64,000 bases of DNA from the NCBI RefSeq assembly GCF_014647855.1, contig NZ_BMPZ01000001.1, positions 372,001 through 436,000 of the forward strand, given 5' to 3'. This DNA is from Shewanella gelidii (GTDB lineage Bacteria > Pseudomonadota > Gammaproteobacteria > Enterobacterales > Shewanellaceae). Positions 32,178 to 42,466 of this stretch are shown here, in pieces (positions within the stretch are counted from its first letter, which is position 1; each line of letters opens with the position of its first letter). Position numbers and translations under genes: made by a program. A model generated the notes under the pieces. It was not told the DNA's origin, made no database searches, and saw nothing but the letters and a program-made list of their open reading frames with translations.

Positions 32178-33464
32178 ATGACCCGTTCCGAAACTCTTTT
32201 TGAGCAGGCTAAGAAAACCATTCCAGGCGGCGTAAACTCGCCAGTACGTGCTTTTAACGGTGTAGGCGGCTCACCACGCTTTATCGAAAAGGCGGATGGT
32301 GCATTTATTTATGATGCAGATGGTCAAGCTTACATTGATTATGTGGGTTCATGGGGTCCAATGATTTTAGGACATAACCATCCAAAAATCCGCGAAGCAG
32401 TTCATCAAGCTGTCGACAATGGCTTGTCCTTTGGAGCACCAACCGCTCTTGAAGTTGAAATGGCTGAAAAAGTAATTGAAATGGTGCCATCAATGGAGCA
32501 AGTTCGTATGGTGAGCTCCGGCACCGAAGCAACAATGAGTGCGATTCGCCTTGCCCGTGGATTCACAAGCAGAGACAAAATCCTCAAGTTTGAAGGTTGC
32601 TACCATGGCCATGCGGATTGCTTACTTGTCAAAGCAGGTTCAGGGGCACTAACACTTGGGCAACCAAGTTCTCCAGGGATCCCAGAAGACTTTGCAAAAC
32701 ACACGTTAACTGCCGTCTATAACGATTTAGATTCAGTAAAAACAATGTTTGAGCAATATCCTGAAGAAATCTCGTGCATCATTCTTGAGCCTGTCGCAGG
32801 CAATATGAACTGTATTCCTCCAGTTGCAGGCTTCTTGGAAGGACTGCGCGCCTTATGTGATCAATATGGCGCACTCCTAATCATTGATGAAGTGATGACT
32901 GGCTTCCGCGTATCAAAAAGCGGTGCCCAAGGCTATTACGGTATCACTCCTGACTTGACCACACTCGGCAAAGTCATTGGTGGTGGCATGCCGGTTGGCG
33001 CTTTTGGCGGTAAGAAAGAAGTGATGCAGTACATCGCACCGACAGGCCCAGTTTATCAAGCAGGCACACTATCTGGTAACCCAATAGCCATGACCGCAGG
33101 TCTTGCGCAAATGGAAGCCCTATGTGAAGAAGGCCTTTATGAAGCACTTGCCGCTAAAACGAAAACCATTGCCGAAGGCTTAAAGGCTGCAGCTGATAAG
33201 CATGGCATACCTATGGCGATTAATTATGTCGGTGGCATGTTTGGCTTCTTCTTTACTGAAGAACAAAACATCACCCGTTTTGAGCAGGTCACCCGTTGCA
33301 ACATGGATCAGTTCCGAGCCTTCTATCACGGGATGCTTGAGCAAGGTGTATATTTAGCACCGAGTGCTTATGAAGCAGGCTTCTTATCCATGGCTCATAC
33401 CGATGAAGATATTGAAAAAACACTACTAGCTGCAGACAAAGTTTTAGCCGGAATGAAGGCGTAG
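32178..33464 (+). CDS. hemL: Glutamate-1-semialdehyde 2,1-aminomutase
   Basis: HemL converts glutamate-1-semialdehyde to 5-aminolevulinate in the C5 route of haem synthesis, using pyridoxamine phosphate. The 428-residue protein is standard in length. It has the aminotransferase motifs [15 protein letters not shown] (about residue 115), [10 protein letters not shown] (about 238) and the cofactor lysine in [18 protein letters not shown] (about 265). AAGGA lies upstream of the ATG, and a strong terminator follows the stop. Confidence 0.98.
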   Translation: MTRSETLFEQAKKTIPGGVNSPVRAFNGVGGSPRFIEKADGAFIYDADGQAYIDYVGSWGPMILGHNHPKIREAVHQAVDNGLSFGAPTALEVEMAEKVIEMVPSMEQVRMVSSGTEATMSAIRLARGFTSRDKILKFEGCYHGHADCLLVKAGSGALTLGQPSSPGIPEDFAKHTLTAVYNDLDSVKTMFEQYPEEISCIILEPVAGNMNCIPPVAGFLEGLRALCDQYGALLIIDEVMTGFRVSKSGAQGYYGITPDLTTLGKVIGGGMPVGAFGGKKEVMQYIAPTGPVYQAGTLSGNPIAMTAGLAQMEALCEEGLYEALAAKTKTIAEGLKAAADKHGIPMAINYVGGMFGFFFTEEQNITRFEQVTRCNMDQFRAFYHGMLEQGVYLAPSAYEAGFLSMAHTDEDIEKTLLAADKVLAGMKA

Positions 33465-33496
33465 TTTAGCGAAGAAAAATCAAACTACATCTCAAC

Positions 33497-33527
33497 AAAA
33501 AAGGGACGCAATCTGCGTCCCTTTTTT
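33497..33527 (+). terminator. Terminator of hemL
   Basis: Perfect 14-base repeat AAAAAAGGGACGCA / TGCGTCCCTTTTTT with an ATC loop, 32 bases after hemL. It may also serve the small minus-strand gene that follows. Confidence 0.92.
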
Positions 33528-33551
33528 GTTGAATATTTTTTGCAATTCAGC

Positions 33552-33749
33552 TTAAAAGCCTGGGTCTTTTTTCGCCGACAATCCTGAACGCAAAATAACT
33601 AACGCAACGATCGTTTGCCCTAAAATAGTTAAGTGTTCAGTGATGATTTCAGGGTGCTCAATAATGCCTAATATATAGAGATCTTTTGCACAAATTGCTA
33701 ACCAAACCGTAGAAATCAACAACAGAATACTTCGAGTAAAAAAGTTCAT
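33552..33749 (-). CDS. Small hypothetical membrane protein
   Basis: A 65-residue protein with two hydrophobic segments (residues about 6-22 and 42-54). Not recognised. It is supported by a strong ribosome site (GGGAGG) before its ATG and by the terminator directly downstream. Function unknown. Confidence 0.65.
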   Translation of the reverse strand: MNFFTRSILLLISTVWLAICAKDLYILGIIEHPEIITEHLTILGQTIVALVILRSGLSAKKDPGF

Positions 33750-34297
33750 TACCGCCCTCCCTTGATACTAGATAAAGTGGTTCATACCGTATTTAGGGAC
33801 AATATATTGATTTTGATCGGCAGGGTCAATATTTTGACTGTGACAATTTTGCGTCAAAGTAACATTAATACTTTTTAATTACGGCTACTTTTTGCACAAT
33901 TATTTTGTAAAAGAGTAGCTTAGAAGATGCAAAAAAATAGCACTAATCATGATAATTTTTTTTCATTTATTTGTCTCATTCTGTGTTTCTCCCATTTCCG
34001 CAAAAAAGTGAATCTGAGTTCCACACAAAATGGACAAACTGCTCCGATGAGCGGACCTGATTTGCTGAGTCTATTGCAAGGCAAACCACGATCTGTCTGA
34101 CAGAAAAAAAACGTAAACCTAAGCGGCAAAATAAACGGTATTAAGTAAGGTTTTATCGTCGACAATATTACAGCCAATGACAGTAAAGAAATTTGCGAAA
34201 ATGGACGCCAACATCGTCAACTCTATGGTTAGACTCTGCGGCGCTTTAAGATACTGATGAGCTATAGAAAACGAGTCAAAGCTCATCAGCTTAGTCT
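33750..34297. other. Intergenic region, A/T-rich, no gene recognised
   Basis: 548 bases. The part 33820-33970 is rich in A and T, with homopolymer runs. A 76-codon minus-strand frame has no ribosome site and implausible content. A 10-base inverted repeat (CTGATGAGCT / AGCTCATCAG, 34254-34289) lies just after the gspB stop but has no T-run on that strand; it may be a weak processing site. Confidence 0.5.
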
Positions 34298-35482
34298 TTA
34301 TATTGCAGGTACTTTGAACTCTGTCCCTTGAATATCGAGTACAACATCTCGAGGGCGAATTTCAATAATTCGTAATTTCCCACCGATGAGATCCCCTTGT
34401 TGAAGCTCTATGCCATCCACGTTCAACCAACGCTTCTCTGGAGCTCCTGCATATACATGAGCAAAGATATTAAATTCTGGCACTTGCGACTGTAATGTCG
34501 CAGGCAGTTGTCCATATTTAGGAATCGTCTCTGTAGTATCAGATTGTGGAATTGGGTTTAACTGAGGCGCCGTCAATTCTTGATTCACTGACGATTCAAC
34601 TTCGACCTCTTTTAAAGCTGCCTCAAAAGCAGCCACCAAGTTATTGTTTTGTTCAGGTGTTAATCTAGGAGTTTGAGCTTGGCTCGAATTCTGAGTTGCT
34701 GGCTGGCTCAAATCTGGCTGATTAACATGCTTTTGTCTCACTTCAGCAAAATCGGCTGCACCTGGCTGTTGGTTTAATCCAACGACATTCGCAGCCCTTT
34801 CGACTTCAAGGCGGAGTGACGCTAACTCTTGTTGCCCACGGGCATTTGCATTCGCCCCCAAAATAATGGGCTCACGTTCACCCATTGACTCCCGACTCGG
34901 CTGACTCGATTCATTCAAAGCCCCCCCATTACGCTTCTCTGCCATTACAGCAACTGAAACATCTTTCGAGTTCTGCGCCTGATGGTCTCCTCGACGCTGC
35001 CCAGCTTCGGCTTGTGGCTGTCGGTACGTGGGCAGAGGCCGCGCTTTCGCCTCGGGAAGGGCAACTTTCGCTGCCAATCGTATTTCTTGATCAGCTCTGA
35101 TTGGCGAAATTTGCTGAGCCGAAATCGTTGCAATTTTCGGCGCCAATGCTTGCTCTTGACTCTGTTGCGAGTAATTCTGCCCCAATACAGCTTGAGTAGG
35201 CTCATGGATCTGCTGCTGGTTCTGGGGGTGCAACTGACTTTGCCCGCCAGCAACAATTGATTCCATTTGTCCTACGCGAGTCAAAGGTTGCGGCCATTGT
35301 GTACTAAGTAACCAAGACAAACCAAAACCTAAACCTACCGAAATACATACACTCACAATGCCTTTCAACGGAATGCTCTTTTTATGTTTGCCTGTCTGAG
35401 GGCGTGGTGTGAGTGCAGGATCAAAGTTACCTGCACTATTTTGCTGTTTATTACGCACTACCGCATCAAGTAATATCGACAT
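34298..35482 (-). CDS. gspB: Type II secretion assembly protein GspB (ExeB)
   Basis: GspB works with GspA to place the outer-membrane secretin GspD through the peptidoglycan. The 394-residue protein has a short cytoplasmic N-terminus (MSILLDAVV), one membrane helix near residues 41-60, a long Gln/Pro/Ala-rich linker (about 65-320) and the conserved C-terminal periplasmic domain (VPEFNIFAHVYAGAPEKRWLNVDG) ending in GTEFKVPAI. It follows gspA with no gap. The rest of the gsp cluster is not here, which is common. Confidence 0.9.
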   Translation of the reverse strand: MSILLDAVVRNKQQNSAGNFDPALTPRPQTGKHKKSIPLKGIVSVCISVGLGFGLSWLLSTQWPQPLTRVGQMESIVAGGQSQLHPQNQQQIHEPTQAVLGQNYSQQSQEQALAPKIATISAQQISPIRADQEIRLAAKVALPEAKARPLPTYRQPQAEAGQRRGDHQAQNSKDVSVAVMAEKRNGGALNESSQPSRESMGEREPIILGANANARGQQELASLRLEVERAANVVGLNQQPGAADFAEVRQKHVNQPDLSQPATQNSSQAQTPRLTPEQNNNLVAAFEAALKEVEVESSVNQELTAPQLNPIPQSDTTETIPKYGQLPATLQSQVPEFNIFAHVYAGAPEKRWLNVDGIELQQGDLIGGKLRIIEIRPRDVVLDIQGTEFKVPAI

Positions 35483-37378
35483 TTAGAGACGCTCACTCTG
35501 TTGCAATCTTGGACCATCAAGACTTAGAAATAGATTCAATTTGATCAGGGTATTGCGGCCTGCAATCCCGTCAGGCTTCAAGCCTTGCGTTCTTTGAAAA
35601 GCTTTCAACCGCTGCTCTAACTGCGCATCTAAGCGATTCACCAATCGAGGCGATTTATTATCGAGTCTGGCAAGGCTGTTTTCTAACCATTGGATCTGTC
35701 CTGAGCTTGAACTGCGACTAATTTCTTGGGGTAACCCTTCTGGACGTTGCCAAAAAATCTCATAAGTCCCCGAGAAGTGCTCTGTAAACCATTCTCGACT
35801 AACCCACAATTGCTGTTCTGCCAACTGTAAAAGCATTTGGCTCCCTTCAATGCGCACCACTGTGCCATAAAAGCTATGCAAACTATCATCCACAAGATAA
35901 ACCACTGCAGGGTAATTAAGCTGACTCATAGACAACCAGTTACCCTGTTGCTGATAACAAGATAACCCTTGCTCTTTGGCGGCTTGGCAAGCCGTGAGAC
36001 CATGTATAGGTGTCTTTTGCCACACCCCAAATAATGCAGCGTAAGCCAACTCTATATCGCGGCTTTGTGCTATCGCGTTAGCTAAAGCACTTTGCTTATT
36101 AGTATAAGGTTGCGGATGTTGCTGAACCACCGACATTGTAGCTTCGCGAATATTGGGGTCAGCAGCCTGCGCGCGTGCCACCCCATGACTTAATTCTTCC
36201 TGAGCAATTGCTTGTTGCTGCATTGGAATCGAGGCTTGCTGATACTGGTTTAATGAAGCGGCCGCCAACGGCACCTCTTCAGATCGCTGGCTAGCTATTA
36301 ATGCTTTAGGACTAACGTTTATCGGTTGTTGACCTTGCGAGAAAGGCTGCGGGTCCATAGTGTAGCGTTTTTCACGGTCGAGCGACGTTGCTGCACCTTG
36401 AACCGCAATATTCTTCAATGGTTGAATAGGTTGTTGAACTTGACTGCTAGGCTGCGCAGCTTGAATACGCACAGGTACACTTTCAGGACTAAACAGCAGC
36501 AATCCAACGGCAAAGGAAACCGCAAAACCACAGCCTGATGCTGCAGGCCAAAACCATCTTTGCTGTGGCGCATCCAACCCTAAAACCTCAGATGCAGCGC
36601 TTTGAATAATTTTTCGGTCTATCGGTAATTTTGACTGTCCATACCCAGCCATCAGCGCCCGCTCACAAAGCAAGTTGATCAAACGCGGGATCCCGCCGGT
36701 TTGCTTGTGTAACGCTTTTATTGCGCCACTATTGAATAAAGGCTCATAACGACCAGCAACTTGTAGTCGATGCTGAACATATAATCCGACCTCTTCCTCA
36801 TTCAATGGCAATAAATGATACCGCGCAGTAATTCGTTGCGCCAACTGCCTTAACTCTTGACGCTTTAATAGCTGTTGTAATTCAGGCTGGCCAATAAGAA
36901 TCACTTGCAGGAGTTTTTTGGTATCGGTCTCTAAGTTGGTTAACAGTCGTAATTGCTCCAATACCTCAGCTCGCAAATGCTGGGCTTCATCAATGATCAT
37001 GACCGTGTTACGACCGTTTTCATGGTTCTTAAGCAAGTACTGGCTAATTAAATCGGTCAACTGCTTTAACGTAGGCGACTCGGCATATTGGATACCCAAT
37101 TCATCACACAATGTTGCGAGTAGCTCTAATTCTGTCAGAGAAGGATTTAGAATAAATGCGGTATCTGTATGTTCAGGTAACTGGTTCAATAAAGTTCTAG
37201 ATACTGTCGTTTTACCGGTGCCAACTTCCCCCGTCAGCAAAACAAAGCCGCCCGTTTCACCAAGCCCATAAGTCAAATGAGTGAGTGCCTCTCGGTGACG
37301 ATCACTTAAAAACAAATAGTGGGGATTGGGTGCAATTGAAAATGGGTTATCACTGAGCCCGTAGAAAGCCTTATACAT
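35483..37378 (-). CDS. gspA: Type II secretion ATPase GspA (ExeA)
   Basis: An inner-membrane AAA ATPase of about 631 residues with a periplasmic peptidoglycan-binding end. Walker A is TGEVGTGKTT (about residue 50), Walker B is MIIDEAQHL (about 128), the membrane helix is near residues 283-300, and the C-terminal PG-binding domain has FQRTQGLKPDGIAGRNTL. This is the full ExeA layout. The ATG at 37378 gives the typical start MYKAFYGLSDNPF; the frame opens four codons earlier. It is divergent from cca and immediately precedes gspB. Confidence 0.93.
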   Translation of the reverse strand: MYKAFYGLSDNPFSIAPNPHYLFLSDRHREALTHLTYGLGETGGFVLLTGEVGTGKTTVSRTLLNQLPEHTDTAFILNPSLTELELLATLCDELGIQYAESPTLKQLTDLISQYLLKNHENGRNTVMIIDEAQHLRAEVLEQLRLLTNLETDTKKLLQVILIGQPELQQLLKRQELRQLAQRITARYHLLPLNEEEVGLYVQHRLQVAGRYEPLFNSGAIKALHKQTGGIPRLINLLCERALMAGYGQSKLPIDRKIIQSAASEVLGLDAPQQRWFWPAASGCGFAVSFAVGLLLFSPESVPVRIQAAQPSSQVQQPIQPLKNIAVQGAATSLDREKRYTMDPQPFSQGQQPINVSPKALIASQRSEEVPLAAASLNQYQQASIPMQQQAIAQEELSHGVARAQAADPNIREATMSVVQQHPQPYTNKQSALANAIAQSRDIELAYAALFGVWQKTPIHGLTACQAAKEQGLSCYQQQGNWLSMSQLNYPAVVYLVDDSLHSFYGTVVRIEGSQMLLQLAEQQLWVSREWFTEHFSGTYEIFWQRPEGLPQEISRSSSSGQIQWLENSLARLDNKSPRLVNRLDAQLEQRLKAFQRTQGLKPDGIAGRNTLIKLNLFLSLDGPRLQQSERL

Positions 37379-37569
37379 ACGGTAAAACATCCTATTGTAA
37401 AACTACACGCTCAAAGTAAAGCCAAGGCCACGGCTTGTCAAAATATTCACTCAAATTCATTTCGAAAGTTCACAATTGCTAGCTGATGGGCCTATATCAT
37501 CAAAATTATGCTAGTCTAGCCGCTATCTTAAACCCAAGATTTATTCGGAAAAAATAAGCTAATATCGCC

Positions 37570-38814
37570 ATGGAAATTTATCTTGTCGGCGGCGCAGTCC
37601 GAGACCAGCTTTTAAAGCAAACCGTAAAAGACAAAGATTATGTAGTTGTCGGTGCAAGTGTTGAACAAATGCTTAGCCAAGGGTTTCGTCAAGTGGGTAA
37701 AGACTTCCCTGTTTTTTTGCACCCCAAAACCCAACACGAATACGCTTTAGCGCGCACCGAACGTAAAACCGGTAGCGGCTATGGCGGCTTTAGCGTATAC
37801 GCAAAAGACGACGTTACCTTAGCGCAAGATTTATTGCGTCGGGATCTAACCATTAATGCCATGGCACAAGATGCGCGGGGTAAAATTATAGATCCCCATG
37901 GTGGCCAGCGAGATATACAGCAAAAACAACTTCGGCACGTATCAGATGCCTTTGCAGAAGATCCACTCCGAGTATTAAGAGTGGCGCGCTTTGCAGCAAG
38001 ATTTCATCATTTAGGCTTCTCCATAGCACCAGAAACATTGCTGCTGATGAAACAAATTAGTCAAAGCGGTGAACTCTCTGCATTAACTCCTGAGCGCATT
38101 TGGTTGGAAATAGACAAAACACTTGCAGCTGACAATCCTCAAGTATTTTTCGATGTATTACGCCAAGTTGATGCGTTAAAAGAATTACTCCCAGAAATTG
38201 ATAACTTATTTGGAGTCCCGCAGCCCGAAAAGTGGCACCCAGAAATTGACTCTGGCATCCATACATTGATGGTTTTACAACAATCGGCCCGCATCACCCA
38301 AAATAAAGCCATTCGATTCGGCGCGCTAGTGCATGATCTTGGAAAGGCTTTAAGCCCTCCAGAGCATTGGCCGAAACACCATGGCCACGGGCAAAAGGGT
38401 CTTGGGGTCATTAAACAGCTTTGTCAGCGGTTGCGAATACCAAACGACTTTCGCGACTTAGCACTATTGGGCAGTGATCAGCACCAAAATGTTCATAACG
38501 CATTTACGTTAAAAGCGAACACAATCATTAACATTTTTGATAAAGCAGATTTTTGGCGCAAACCAGAACGCGTGCAACAACTGTTGCTCATATGCGAGGC
38601 TGACTCTAAAGGTCGCACAGGATTTGAAGAGACATCTTACCCTCAAGCAGATTACCTTCAACAATGTTTTAACGCTGCGAGCCAAGTTGACATAAAAGCC
38701 ATCCTAAATGCAGGATTCAAAGGTGCAGAGATAAGAAAGCAGCTCACTTTAGCTCGAATAAATGAAGTAGAACGAATCAAGCAAAGCTATGATATCCCCA
38801 AAGCTAGCAATTAA
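37570..38814 (+). CDS. cca: Multifunctional CCA-adding enzyme with HD domain
   Basis: Adds and repairs the 3' CCA end of tRNA. The 414-residue protein has the class II nucleotidyltransferase motif GGAVRDQLL with metal-binding aspartates in DKDYVVVGA (residues 21-29), [10 protein letters not shown] near 95 and, after about residue 225, an HD phosphohydrolase domain ([11 protein letters not shown]) like the E. coli multifunctional form. The ribosome site is weak. It lies opposite gspAB. Confidence 0.96.
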   Translation: MEIYLVGGAVRDQLLKQTVKDKDYVVVGASVEQMLSQGFRQVGKDFPVFLHPKTQHEYALARTERKTGSGYGGFSVYAKDDVTLAQDLLRRDLTINAMAQDARGKIIDPHGGQRDIQQKQLRHVSDAFAEDPLRVLRVARFAARFHHLGFSIAPETLLLMKQISQSGELSALTPERIWLEIDKTLAADNPQVFFDVLRQVDALKELLPEIDNLFGVPQPEKWHPEIDSGIHTLMVLQQSARITQNKAIRFGALVHDLGKALSPPEHWPKHHGHGQKGLGVIKQLCQRLRIPNDFRDLALLGSDQHQNVHNAFTLKANTIINIFDKADFWRKPERVQQLLLICEADSKGRTGFEETSYPQADYLQQCFNAASQVDIKAILNAGFKGAEIRKQLTLARINEVERIKQSYDIPKASN

Positions 38815-38927
38815 TAAAAAATAACCCAATTTATGCTGCATTATTAAGCAGTTTGCTTGCAATTAAATAGATTTTCGCTATGGTAATCAAGTGCTGCGCC
38901 TAAATGCGTAGCAAATTAAAATAGCTA

Positions 38928-38936
38928 TGACATAAT
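38928..38936 (+). promoter_or_regulatory. Extended -10 promoter element for lpp
   Basis: TGACATAAT (TGn plus CATAAT) about 70 bases before the lpp ATG, with no good -35. Lipoprotein genes of this type are normally strongly expressed. Confidence 0.35.
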
Positions 38937-39005
38937 GAAGTCGTCGCGGCAGTGATTCACTGTTTGACTAATAAATAAATCCAACCTATTTAAAGGGATT
39001 TCTCC

Positions 39006-39272
39006 ATGAACAAAAAAGTACTAATGATTGCTGGCGTAGCAATGACTGCCCTACTAGGTGGTTGCGCAAACACAACTGCTCTAGAAGAAAGCGTAGCTAA
39101 CCTAGGCAACAAAGTTGACCAACTTTCTTCTGAAGTAAGCATGCTTAAAGGCCAACACGGCACTATGTCTGCTGACATCAAAGATGCGAAAGCTGCAGCT
39201 ATGGACGCTCAAGCTGAAGCACAACGTGCAAACGCTCGTCTTGATAACGTTGCTTCTTCTTACAAGAAGTAA
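39006..39272 (+). CDS. lpp: Major outer-membrane (Braun) lipoprotein Lpp
   Basis: An 88-residue lipoprotein. The signal peptide ends with lipobox LLGGC, giving Cys20 as the lipidated residue. The mature part is a continuous heptad coiled coil (LEESVANLGNKVDQLSSEV onwards), and the C-terminus YKK provides the lysine that is joined to peptidoglycan. The codon choice is narrow and typical of a highly expressed gene. An L,D-transpeptidase that could make the bond lies convergent and adjacent, like ldtE beside lpp in E. coli. Confidence 0.95.
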   Translation: MNKKVLMIAGVAMTALLGGCANTTALEESVANLGNKVDQLSSEVSMLKGQHGTMSADIKDAKAAAMDAQAEAQRANARLDNVASSYKK

Positions 39273-39312
39273 TGATAAATTAACCTTCCTCAGCAATGAG
39301 GTTTGTTAATTG

Positions 39313-39360
39313 AGGCTTGGATTATTGCGGTCTTATTTAGACTACAAGTCCAAGCCTTTT
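39313..39360 (+). terminator. Probable terminator of lpp
   Basis: AGGCTTGGA at 39313-39321 pairs with TCCAAGCCT at 39349-39357, followed by TTT-A-TTTTT. The 27-base loop is long for an intrinsic terminator. Confidence 0.6.
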
Positions 39361-39530
39361 ATTTTTCTCACTTCTTAAACGTAGCTTCTTCAACTCAATT
39401 CCGTGCCTCTTTAATAAAGCACGTTGCAATTAAACCGTATAGCTTTCCATTTAATATTGTTCAGCAGCGCTCATTTCATTCGGGGAATTGAATCGAGATG
39501 AATATCGGCTCAAAAGTTCTACCGAACATA

Positions 39531-39558
39531 AAAAAGGCCAATGATTAATCATTAGCCT
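39531..39558 (-). terminator. Terminator of L,D-transpeptidase gene
   Basis: On the minus strand AGGCTAATGATTAATCATT folds back on GGCCT with one mismatch and is followed by TTTTT. It lies about 60 bases after the gene's stop. Confidence 0.75.
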
Positions 39559-39621
39559 AGGAATTAATATGTTGATGGGTCATCCAATCATCAATTAACT
39601 GGTTTTTGAGCTTTAGCTCAA

Positions 39622-40557
39622 TCACCAACGAATGTTCACTGGCAATCCCCTTTGAGAAAGCAATGCATCATTCGCTTTTTGGTTATCAATATCTGCATCA
39701 CTAATAAAACGGACAATGTCACTGGTTAGCTTTAGCGCTTTCTGCACTTGTGAATCATTTTCTGTCTCAGATAAAGGAGAGTGAACTTCAATCCATTTCT
39801 CCCCGTTGGGCTCAGCAGAAATTTTGATGGTGCGATTAATAATTCTGACCGGTTCACCACGTCTTGTTTGTTCAAACAACCAAGCAATATCTTTCGGGTT
39901 GAGGCGAACACAGCCAGAGCTCACACGCATCCCAATGCCAAAATCTTTATTTGTACCGTGGATCAAGTAACTGCCATAGCCATAAGCCAATCGCAGAGCA
40001 TGATTACCTAAAGGGTTGTCCGGCCCAGCAGGCACAACAGGTGGCAGCACGATTCCCTTTTCTTCAAGGTAAGCTTTACGAATACTCTTTGGTGGCGTCC
40101 ATGTTGGGTTTTCGATACGCGAGCTAATTGTCGTCGTCATCTCCGGCGTATCCCAGCCAATTTTCCCAATCCCGATTGGAAAGACATGAACCTCTCGTTG
40201 ATGTTTAGGAAAGTAATACAGCCTCAATTCCGCAAGATTAATCACCACGCCTTTGCGAACAACATCCGGGATTAGCATTTGCGTGGGGATCATTAACTCA
40301 GTGCCCGGCGTCGGTAAAAAGGGATCGACCCCTGGATTTGACTCCATGAGCTCCAGTATCCCGATATTGTAATGATCCGCTATGGTTTTAAAATATTCAC
40401 CTTTTTGCACTTCATGATGCTGTATACGCCCAATCAGCCGTCCACCATCAGCAGGTAGAGAGTACACATTTGCCCAAGCACAAGATGTCATTACGACACT
40501 AAAAAACCACAACAAAGTTAATGCGATGTACTTGCTAATAAGCCCATTGGCGCTCAT
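39622..40557 (-). CDS. Periplasmic L,D-transpeptidase (YkuD/ErfK family)
   Basis: A 311-residue exported enzyme. It has a signal peptide (residues 1-29), a LysM-like region (HHEVQKGEYFKTIADHYNIG, about 47-66) and the YkuD catalytic domain with HGTNKDFGIGMRVSSGC; the nucleophile is the Cys in SSGCVRL near residue 220. Such enzymes attach Lpp to meso-DAP or make 3-3 cross-links. Position next to lpp favours Lpp anchoring or a related role, but the two activities cannot be told apart from sequence. In E. coli ldtE is also adjacent to lpp. Confidence 0.9.
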   Translation of the reverse strand: MSANGLISKYIALTLLWFFSVVMTSCAWANVYSLPADGGRLIGRIQHHEVQKGEYFKTIADHYNIGILELMESNPGVDPFLPTPGTELMIPTQMLIPDVVRKGVVINLAELRLYYFPKHQREVHVFPIGIGKIGWDTPEMTTTISSRIENPTWTPPKSIRKAYLEEKGIVLPPVVPAGPDNPLGNHALRLAYGYGSYLIHGTNKDFGIGMRVSSGCVRLNPKDIAWLFEQTRRGEPVRIINRTIKISAEPNGEKWIEVHSPLSETENDSQVQKALKLTSDIVRFISDADIDNQKANDALLSQRGLPVNIRW

Positions 40558-40639
40558 TCTTATCCCTATTCACGTCTTTTAATTCAATCTAAAATACTAG
40601 TATTGGTTTGCCGTATTCACTTCAAGATACAACAAAAAT

Positions 40640-41491
40640 TTAGCTGACTTTCTTCGCAAGCGTCACGACAAAGTCAAGCTCAAGCCCCGCATATGCTTGC
40701 GACATTAATTGCCTCTTCATTTTGTCATTGACTCGCCAAGCATATGGCGTCATTTCCAATAAAGTCAAAGCAGTTTCGGAGCTCGCATCATGTTGAAACA
40801 GGACTCTTTGTTGCGTCACAACCTCTAAACCAGAAGGCAAATCAACCTGCATTGCCTTTTCGGCCATATCAGCATACAACACAGATTTTACTTGCCAGAG
40901 GTGACGAGGTCCAAAAGAGACATAAAGTAAATGTCCCTGTGACTTCAAAACTCGCAAGCTCTCTTTGCCCTTGAGCGCGGTATTGACCAACGTAATCAAG
41001 TCAAAACTTTCATCGGCAAATGGCAGCCGTTTATCACCACCCAATAAATAAAAAGCATCCGTATCCGACTTTACGGCGGCAAAGACTGCATTTTCAGCTT
41101 CACTCATCGCCGTTTGCTGTAGTCCATGGTTTTGCACATTCAACGCCTGCATTTCAGGGCTTGCTAGCGAGTGAGCAAGCTGTCTCACAAAATAGCCTTC
41201 GCCACAATTCAGCGTTAATTGTTGCAATGAACCTTGCAAAAGCAATGGTGACACGCACGTCGCCATGGCATCAACCACAGGCGATAATAAGCCCGACGTT
41301 AACAGATGTCGCTTAGCTCGCATAAGTTGTCGGCTATCTTGTTTCCCTTTACCTTTCTTAGGCAACGCAAAGACCCAATAACCATTTTCATGTCGGTCAA
41401 ATCGATGTTTATTATCACAATAAAAACCTGACGACTCTTTATGTGTATGCAAAGCTTGTTGACATACTGGGCACTGATACTGAATCGCCAT
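40640..41491 (-). CDS. rlmA: 23S rRNA (guanine-N1)-methyltransferase RlmA
   Basis: RlmA methylates G745 of 23S rRNA in E. coli. The protein, about 283 residues, begins with the zinc-binding module CPVC...CDNKH (ligands spaced CxxC and CxxxH), followed by FDRHENGYWVFAL and a SAM-binding domain. The usual GxGxG is reduced to LNCGEGYFVRQL, which is atypical but near family forms. The ATG at 41491 is preferred to one six codons upstream because the zinc module normally starts within ten residues. It lies between ldt and uppP, same strand. Confidence 0.88.
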   Translation of the reverse strand: MAIQYQCPVCQQALHTHKESSGFYCDNKHRFDRHENGYWVFALPKKGKGKQDSRQLMRAKRHLLTSGLLSPVVDAMATCVSPLLLQGSLQQLTLNCGEGYFVRQLAHSLASPEMQALNVQNHGLQQTAMSEAENAVFAAVKSDTDAFYLLGGDKRLPFADESFDLITLVNTALKGKESLRVLKSQGHLLYVSFGPRHLWQVKSVLYADMAEKAMQVDLPSGLEVVTQQRVLFQHDASSETALTLLEMTPYAWRVNDKMKRQLMSQAYAGLELDFVVTLAKKVS

Positions 41492-41567
41492 TATGCTATC
41501 GACATCCAAAGTTGAGTGAATTGATATAAAATTGTGCGTGAAACCGACCCGGCATTCAATTGCGTCA

Positions 41568-42368
41568 TCACAACCAAATCACCGCACAAAGCGCACCGCC
41601 CAATAGTAAGCGATAGATGACAAATGGTGTCATGCCCATTTTACTGATCACTTTCAAGAAGTAGTGAATACATGCATAGGCTGCAACAAACGACACCAGA
41701 ATACCAAGTGAGAGCGCCTGATAATCTATCGCCTCTCCACTAGACATTAAATCTTTTGTAACGAGAATTGCTGCGCCAAGGCTTACGGGGACCGACATTA
41801 AGAAAGAAAAACGTGCCGCAGCTTCTCGACCTAAACCGAGCATTAAAGCTGCAGTTATCGTCGCACCAGAACGTGACGTACCAGGAATAAGCGCTAGCGC
41901 TTGAGCAAAGCCTATCACAAGGGCTTTTTTCCACCCCGCTTGATATTCGGTTAACTGCCGATTGGCCATATTGTCAGCAACCCAAAGTAACAAACCAAAA
42001 ATAATAGTGGTGGCTGCAATCACCTCGATACTCCGAAAATGCGTTTCGATAAAACCCTTCGCAGTAAAGCCAAATACGACCGCAGGAATCGTTGCTAAAA
42101 TAATCCACCACGCAAGTTTACTGTCATCAGTGTGTTGACGCGTGGCAATACTCCCTGTCCAAGCAAAAAACATTGTTGCCAGTTCACGGCGGAAGTAGAT
42201 GACCACTGCGAGTAACGAGCCTGTATTCACCGCCACATCAAACGATAAGCCTTGATCTTGCCAGTCCAGAAGTTGCGCCGGCAAAATTAAATGCGCAGAG
42301 CTAGAAATAGGTAAAAATTCAGTCAGCCCCTGAATAAGTGCCAAAATGATGACCTGAAAACTATCCAT
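41568..42368 (-). CDS. uppP: Undecaprenyl-diphosphatase UppP (BacA)
   Basis: Regenerates the lipid carrier undecaprenyl phosphate for wall synthesis; also the bacitracin-resistance protein. The 266-residue membrane protein has both signature motifs: [16 protein letters not shown] near residue 14 and [10 protein letters not shown] near residue 160. It lies downstream of folB-folK on the same strand, an order shared with related bacteria. Confidence 0.97.
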   Translation of the reverse strand: MDSFQVIILALIQGLTEFLPISSSAHLILPAQLLDWQDQGLSFDVAVNTGSLLAVVIYFRRELATMFFAWTGSIATRQHTDDSKLAWWIILATIPAVVFGFTAKGFIETHFRSIEVIAATTIIFGLLLWVADNMANRQLTEYQAGWKKALVIGFAQALALIPGTSRSGATITAALMLGLGREAAARFSFLMSVPVSLGAAILVTKDLMSSGEAIDYQALSLGILVSFVAAYACIHYFLKVISKMGMTPFVIYRLLLGGALCAVIWL

Positions 42369-42466
42369 GATATCCCTTTAGTTCAAAAAAGTTCTTTTAT
42401 CGGCTTTATCGCTCTCCCTGCATTGAGGATTGCTTTGCACCTTTTTATTTTATATATGCTGTGAAA

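Larger units (their letters stand above)
39273..39621. other. Intergenic region with two terminators
   Basis: 349 bases between convergent lpp and the L,D-transpeptidase gene. It holds one hairpin for each; no gene seen. Confidence 0.6.

Noticed and set aside
33947-34177. 76-codon minus-strand frame in the gap before gspB
   Set aside because: Low-complexity hydrophobic and Cys/Phe-rich content, no ribosome site, within A/T-rich non-coding DNA.
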